A stretch of DNA of 11,146 nucleotides, taken from an uncultured Flavobacteriales bacterium. Its GTDB lineage: Bacteria; Bacteroidota; Bacteroidia; Flavobacteriales_D; Parvicellaceae. The translations under genes and the position numbers were made by a program. Numbering within the stretch: position 1 is the stretch's first letter; every line of letters starts with the position of its first letter. The notes beneath the pieces are model-generated. The model saw only the letters and a program-made list of their open reading frames with translations, was not told where the DNA came from and searched no databases. The stretch is taken from the NCBI GenBank assembly GCA_937924345.1, contig CALDTD010000343.1, positions 1-11,146 on the forward strand, given 5' to 3'. Of this stretch, positions 7,534-11,146 are shown in pieces.

Positions 7534-8508
7534 ATGGAAAAATATTTAATTGTTAAAGGTTGTGCTGGACTCGGAAATAGAATATATACGTTATCCAACG
7601 CAATAAATTTTGCGCTAAAAACAAATAGAACTATTTATGTCGATTGGGCTGATGGTCAATTTGATGAAAAAGAGCAAAATGCATTCTATCGCTTCTTTAA
7701 TCTGCAAGGAATAAAGTATTTAGACAATATTAATGATATAAAAAATATTAATTCTAAATCTGTTTATCCAAAAGCTTGGGAAAATATAATACATAAACAT
7801 TTATATGAGAATTTTGAGCAAAGCTCGATACAATCATTATCATTTCTTCCCGACAGGTTAAATCAGTATTCAAAGAAAATGAATATGCGATCGGGTTATT
7901 TTATTTCTAAAACAAACAAAAGTAAAAGTGATCTTTATAACCTTTTTTCACCTAAAAACTTTGAACTCGGTGGGTCTTACAAAAAAGATTTCAAACAAGA
8001 AATTGTGGTATTTGTAGATTTTTCGCCAAAATACTATTCCTCTATAATTAAGGATACAATTAACATCAATGATGGGATTAAAGAAAAAATTAGAGCGTTT
8101 TCTAGTTTACATCAACTAAAGCATAATTTTATAGGAGTACATATAAGATATACAGACAAAAAACCTGACTCTTCTTTTGATAAACTATATCGAGCAATAG
8201 AAAGAAACTATAATAATGATACAAAAATGTTTTTATCAACTGATAATTTAAATATTCAGGAGATGATGCAAAACCGCTACTCCAATATCGTTGTATATCC
8301 TAAATATTTACCTAAAAAACAAGAAGAGGGACTCCATCAATGGGCGCTTTACAACAATGAAGAAAAGTTAAAACAAAAGTTATTTGAAGAAAGTATAATT
8401 GATATGTGGCTATTAGCAGAATGTGAACATTTAATTTATCAAGCTAATTCTTCGTTCTCAGGTATATCAAGAATATTAAAACAAGATAAAAATTGTACGC
8501 CTTGGTGA
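7534..8508 (+). CDS. Fucosyltransferase-superfamily glycosyltransferase (NodZ/GT11-like)
   Basis: A 324-residue, probably cytoplasmic protein. The N-terminus CAGLGNRIYTLSNAINFALK (10-29) has the GLGN(Q/R) entry typical of GDP-fucose-dependent inverting enzymes. GVHIRYTDK at 201-209 gives the HxRxxD motif (H203, R205, D208), where the arginine contacts GDP-fucose in NodZ-type enzymes. FLSTDN at 233-238 and DMWLLAECEHLIYQANSSFS at 290-309 match the later conserved blocks (D plus NSSFS). This fits the GT11/GT23/GT65/GT68 group; I cannot choose among them. Transfer of fucose is inferred from the family, and no GDP-fucose synthesis genes (gmd, fcl) are in the window. It starts one base after the previous stop and shares the A of TGATG with the next gene, so it lies in the middle of a tightly packed operon. 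Confidence 0.75.
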   Translation: MEKYLIVKGCAGLGNRIYTLSNAINFALKTNRTIYVDWADGQFDEKEQNAFYRFFNLQGIKYLDNINDIKNINSKSVYPKAWENIIHKHLYENFEQSSIQSLSFLPDRLNQYSKKMNMRSGYFISKTNKSKSDLYNLFSPKNFELGGSYKKDFKQEIVVFVDFSPKYYSSIIKDTININDGIKEKIRAFSSLHQLKHNFIGVHIRYTDKKPDSSFDKLYRAIERNYNNDTKMFLSTDNLNIQEMMQNRYSNIVVYPKYLPKKQEEGLHQWALYNNEEKLKQKLFEESIIDMWLLAECEHLIYQANSSFSGISRILKQDKNCTPW

Positions 8509-9719
8509 TGAAAAAAAATCTACACCTTTTTACCTCTTCTTTTCCATTTAACAATGCATTAGAATCAAACTTTATCCTCCCTGAGCTACTATATACAAGT
8601 CAAAAATTTGAACATGTTTATATCTACTCCTTAAACCAAAAAGGAAATATAACATTTCAACTACCCGAAAACACAACTATAATTGAGATAAAAGAAAGAA
8701 AGATTAGCTTAGGTGTAATTAAGAAAATAGATCTTTTTTATAAAACGCTATTAAATAGTATAAAGAATAAAGAACATAGAAGTTTCTACTATTTAAAATA
8801 CTTTTATTCATTCCTAAAAAAAAAACAAGCATTAGGTCATAATTTACTTCCTATTTTTTCTAAAACACTAAAAGAAGAAGACCTACTATACACATATTGG
8901 TTTGATGAGTGGAACTATGCATTATCTTTATTGAAAAAATCGAGAAAAGTTAAAAATATATTAATCTCAAGAACACATGGTTTTGACCTTTATAACGAAA
9001 GGCATGAAACAGGTAAGATACCTTTTAGAGATATTCAATTAGCAAATACGAATCAAATTTTTTCGATTTCAAATACAGGAGTAAATTATCTCTCGCAAAG
9101 ATACCCGAAGTTTAGGTCTAAATTTTCTTTTTCTAGGTTAGGCACTTTAAAGGTTGATTGTATAAAAAAACAAGAAAAAGATAAAACCTTACTTTTAGTA
9201 AGTTGCTCTTCCATAGTTCCTGTTAAACAGGTTCATTTAATCCCAAAAATATTAGCTAACGTAACTATTCCAATTAAATGGGTACATTTTGGAGATGGGA
9301 GTGGTAAATTAGAAATTAAAAATGCGATAAAAAGCTTACCTAAAAATGTTACAACTGAGTTGAAAGGGAAAGTTGAAAATAAAAATGTACTATCATACTA
9401 TAAAGAAAATCACGTTGATTTATTTATTAACGTTAGTAAAAGCGAAGGTATTCCAGTTTCAATGATGGAAGCAATAAGTTTTGGAATTCCATTACTCGGA
9501 TTTAATGTTGGAGCAATTTCAGAAATTATAAATAAAAAAACAGGTAAATTGTTAGATGAAAAAATTGATTTAAATTTAATATCTTCGTTTATAAACGACT
9601 TTAAAAACTCTGAATTGTATTTAGATAATTATAGACTTTCTGTACTAAATTACTGGACTAAAAATTATAGTGCTGAACATAATCACAAAAAGTTTTCAGA
9701 AATTATATATGACATCTAA
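8508..9719 (+). CDS. Glycosyltransferase family 4 (GT-B, retaining)
   Basis: A 403-residue cytoplasmic enzyme expected to transfer a sugar from a nucleotide donor to a growing, lipid-linked glycan. The C-terminal nucleotide-sugar domain shows LVSCSSIVPVK at 230-240, WVHFGDGSGK at 258-267, a VTTELKGKV block at 281-289, and the signature SEGIPVSMMEA at 312-322, which supplies the EX7E pair (E313, E321), followed by FGIPLLGFNVGAISEII. The N-terminal half has RTHGFDLYNERHETGKIPF at 155-173, found in WcaL/AmsK-like exopolysaccharide transferases. The start is taken as ATG 8508, which forms TGATG with the preceding stop; a TTG five codons earlier (8493) is possible but would overlap more and adds nothing conserved. 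The next gene starts 11 bases before its stop. Donor and acceptor are unknown. Confidence 0.88.
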   Translation: MKKNLHLFTSSFPFNNALESNFILPELLYTSQKFEHVYIYSLNQKGNITFQLPENTTIIEIKERKISLGVIKKIDLFYKTLLNSIKNKEHRSFYYLKYFYSFLKKKQALGHNLLPIFSKTLKEEDLLYTYWFDEWNYALSLLKKSRKVKNILISRTHGFDLYNERHETGKIPFRDIQLANTNQIFSISNTGVNYLSQRYPKFRSKFSFSRLGTLKVDCIKKQEKDKTLLLVSCSSIVPVKQVHLIPKILANVTIPIKWVHFGDGSGKLEIKNAIKSLPKNVTTELKGKVENKNVLSYYKENHVDLFINVSKSEGIPVSMMEAISFGIPLLGFNVGAISEIINKKTGKLLDEKIDLNLISSFINDFKNSELYLDNYRLSVLNYWTKNYSAEHNHKKFSEIIYDI

Positions 9720-11146
9720 TATTATAACAATACTTTTTCTGTTCAGTGTATTATCAGGAGTGCTTTTCTTTCTAAATTCTTTAGTTGGAGAAATAGTGTT
9801 TAGAAGAACACAAAAAACATCGAAATATAGTTCTTTAGAAAAGCAGTCTTTTTACTATACAATAGGATTGACAGCAATAATTGTAATTTTCAGTATTATT
9901 TGTACTGGTTTAAAAACTATTAATATTTTATTTTTCTTTCCATTAATAGGCTATTTATTATTAAAAAACACCAAAGACTTTAAGGAATATAAAGTTGATC
10001 CTATACAATGGAGAGAAAAGGGAATTCAAACAGTTGAATTTACTGTTCTATTTTTTATTGTATTTGTCTTGAGTCTATTTTGGGACTATAGCAAAAGTAT
10101 TAATAACGATATGTTTTTGTATGCTAACATTGGGAGAACATTACCAAAATATGGCAATGAAAATATATTTCATTACTTTAATAGTATTTTACCCCAAACA
10201 AAAGCTAATGGAGTCTTCCCGTATCATTATTTCGAATTTTGGTTTTTAGCCATGCTAAAACCACTATTTGGTAAGTTTTCAGCTATAATAATTCTTAAAT
10301 ACTTTGTTTACAACTACTTTAAGACTATTATTATTCTTGGTATCAAAGCAATTATCCATAAATTAACAACCAAAAATAGCTTGCTAATTACCTTATGTAT
10401 ATTGGTAAGCTCTCTATTGCCTTACGACGATTTTTTAAACCTTTTTGAAACAGGGTGGCCTTACTACTCCAGCATTTGGTCTAGACCAAACTTCTTAACA
10501 TACTTGTTTGTTCTTATCCCTTTCGTAATTCTTATCCTAAATAAAAAATATAGTTTAGCTATCATTACATTATTATGTTTACCCTTAGTTTCTACAGTTA
10601 CTGCACCACCCGTTTTTATATTTATAGGTCTATTTAGCATTGGGCTATTTTACAACAAAACGATTAATAAAAAAGAGTTCATTATCGTTTTTACAACTAT
10701 GCTCTCCGTTGCAATAGGAATTTTACTTTTTTACAAATTTTTAGGAATAGAAATCAAAGGTCTAAAACTAACTTTAGAAGTTATTTTAGATAAGTATAAG
10801 CTAACTTGGAAGGCAATTTTATTTTTGATCGTTACAATTCCCTTAGGTTTACTTAGCTTATTAATTCCTTCGTATATATTGATCAGAAAAAATAAACACT
10901 ACAAGCAGTTATCATTATTAATCTTAACGTCTTTTTTAATAGCGATTTTCGGAATAATTGTTTTTCAGCTTGGAAACTTTATCGATAATTTTTATCAATT
11001 TCCTTACGTCGGCTATTCGTTTATCTATTTAATGGTTCTGATAATTCTTATTGTTTCTTTATTTTCTGAAAATAAATTAAAGCGATACTTTACTATATTT
11101 TTAACAGTAATTGGAAGTATATATTCTTGCTCTAAAATTCAAGTTC
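9709..11146 (+). CDS. Large polytopic membrane protein, GT-C-like, truncated by window edge
   Basis: An open frame from ATG 9709 that stays open to the last base: 479 codons are visible and the 3' end lies outside the window. It has about a dozen hydrophobic helices (for example 4-24, 51-66, 72-86, 111-125, 224-238, 263-278, 282-316, 324-342, 367-391, 402-420, 435-452). After the helix ending near 125 comes a loop with SINNDMFLYANIGRTLPKYG (130-149) and later YHYFEFWFLAMLKPLFG (172-188). An acidic residue in the first large outer loop followed by an aromatic motif resembles GT-C lipid-phosphosugar glycosyltransferases. That role is inferred; no diagnostic family motif was recognised, and a polymerase or ligase of the same locus would look similar. 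It overlaps the GT4 gene by 11 bases, so it is translationally coupled. Strongly AT-rich, like its neighbours. Confidence 0.7.
   Translation, partial: MTSNIITILFLFSVLSGVLFFLNSLVGEIVFRRTQKTSKYSSLEKQSFYYTIGLTAIIVIFSIICTGLKTINILFFFPLIGYLLLKNTKDFKEYKVDPIQWREKGIQTVEFTVLFFIVFVLSLFWDYSKSINNDMFLYANIGRTLPKYGNENIFHYFNSILPQTKANGVFPYHYFEFWFLAMLKPLFGKFSAIIILKYFVYNYFKTIIILGIKAIIHKLTTKNSLLITLCILVSSLLPYDDFLNLFETGWPYYSSIWSRPNFLTYLFVLIPFVILILNKKYSLAIITLLCLPLVSTVTAPPVFIFIGLFSIGLFYNKTINKKEFIIVFTTMLSVAIGILLFYKFLGIEIKGLKLTLEVILDKYKLTWKAILFLIVTIPLGLLSLLIPSYILIRKNKHYKQLSLLILTSFLIAIFGIIVFQLGNFIDNFYQFPYVGYSFIYLMVLIILIVSLFSENKLKRYFTIFLTVIGSIYSCSKIQV

Noticed and set aside
8493..8507. TTG at 8493 as a start for the GT4 gene
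   Set aside because: ATG at 8508 forms the common TGATG stop-start junction and begins the typical MKKNLHLF strand; the five extra residues add nothing.

Overview
The window looks like a chromosomal segment of an AT-rich member of the Bacteroidota, most likely Flavobacteriia. Three observations support this. The front of a mraZ-led division cluster lies divergent to engB. The promoter -7 elements match the Bacteroidota consensus TAnnTTTG rather than the sigma-70 -10 box. Starts mostly lack a clear Shine-Dalgarno sequence. The organism call is inferred from these features; no marker gene was compared.

Positions 1-2170 (minus strand) hold the start of the division and cell-wall cluster in the order mraZ, rsmH (mraW), a short FtsL-like protein, and the 5' part of a transpeptidase gene (ftsI/PBP2 type). 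Consecutive genes overlap by 8, 4 and 4 bases, so this is one translationally coupled operon. The 270-base divergent spacer (2171-2440) carries a TAnnTTTG element for each direction. It also has two TGGG boxes 10 bases apart in front of mraZ (MraZ-box pattern), a diverged copy pointing toward engB, and a DnaA-box-like 9-mer. engB (2441-3046) encodes the ribosome-assembly GTPase YihA/YsxC. gdhA (3188-4537) encodes an NADP-type glutamate dehydrogenase with a well-formed promoter and a strong terminator hairpin.

Positions 4618-11146 (plus strand) form a different kind of locus, visibly more AT-rich than gdhA. The gene order is an ABC exporter/flippase (4618-6414), a divergent glycosyltransferase-like protein (6411-7532), a NodZ/GT11-like fucosyltransferase-superfamily protein (7534-8508), a GT4 glycosyltransferase (8508-9719), and a large polytopic membrane protein that runs off the window (9709-11146). 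Junctions are a 4-base overlap, a 1-base gap, a 1-base overlap and an 11-base overlap, so this is one operon. The simplest reading is assembly of a surface glycan (polysaccharide or protein-linked oligosaccharide) on a lipid carrier by the glycosyltransferases, export by the ABC protein, and a further step by the GT-C-like membrane protein. The glycan and its acceptor cannot be told from the sequence.

The least ordinary signals are three. A perfect 31-base palindrome lies inside the coding sequence of the second glycan gene (7324-7354). The glycan operon's -7 element abuts the gdhA terminator and predicts an almost leaderless GTG-started mRNA. An inverted second MraZ-box-like motif lies on the engB side of the division promoter region.
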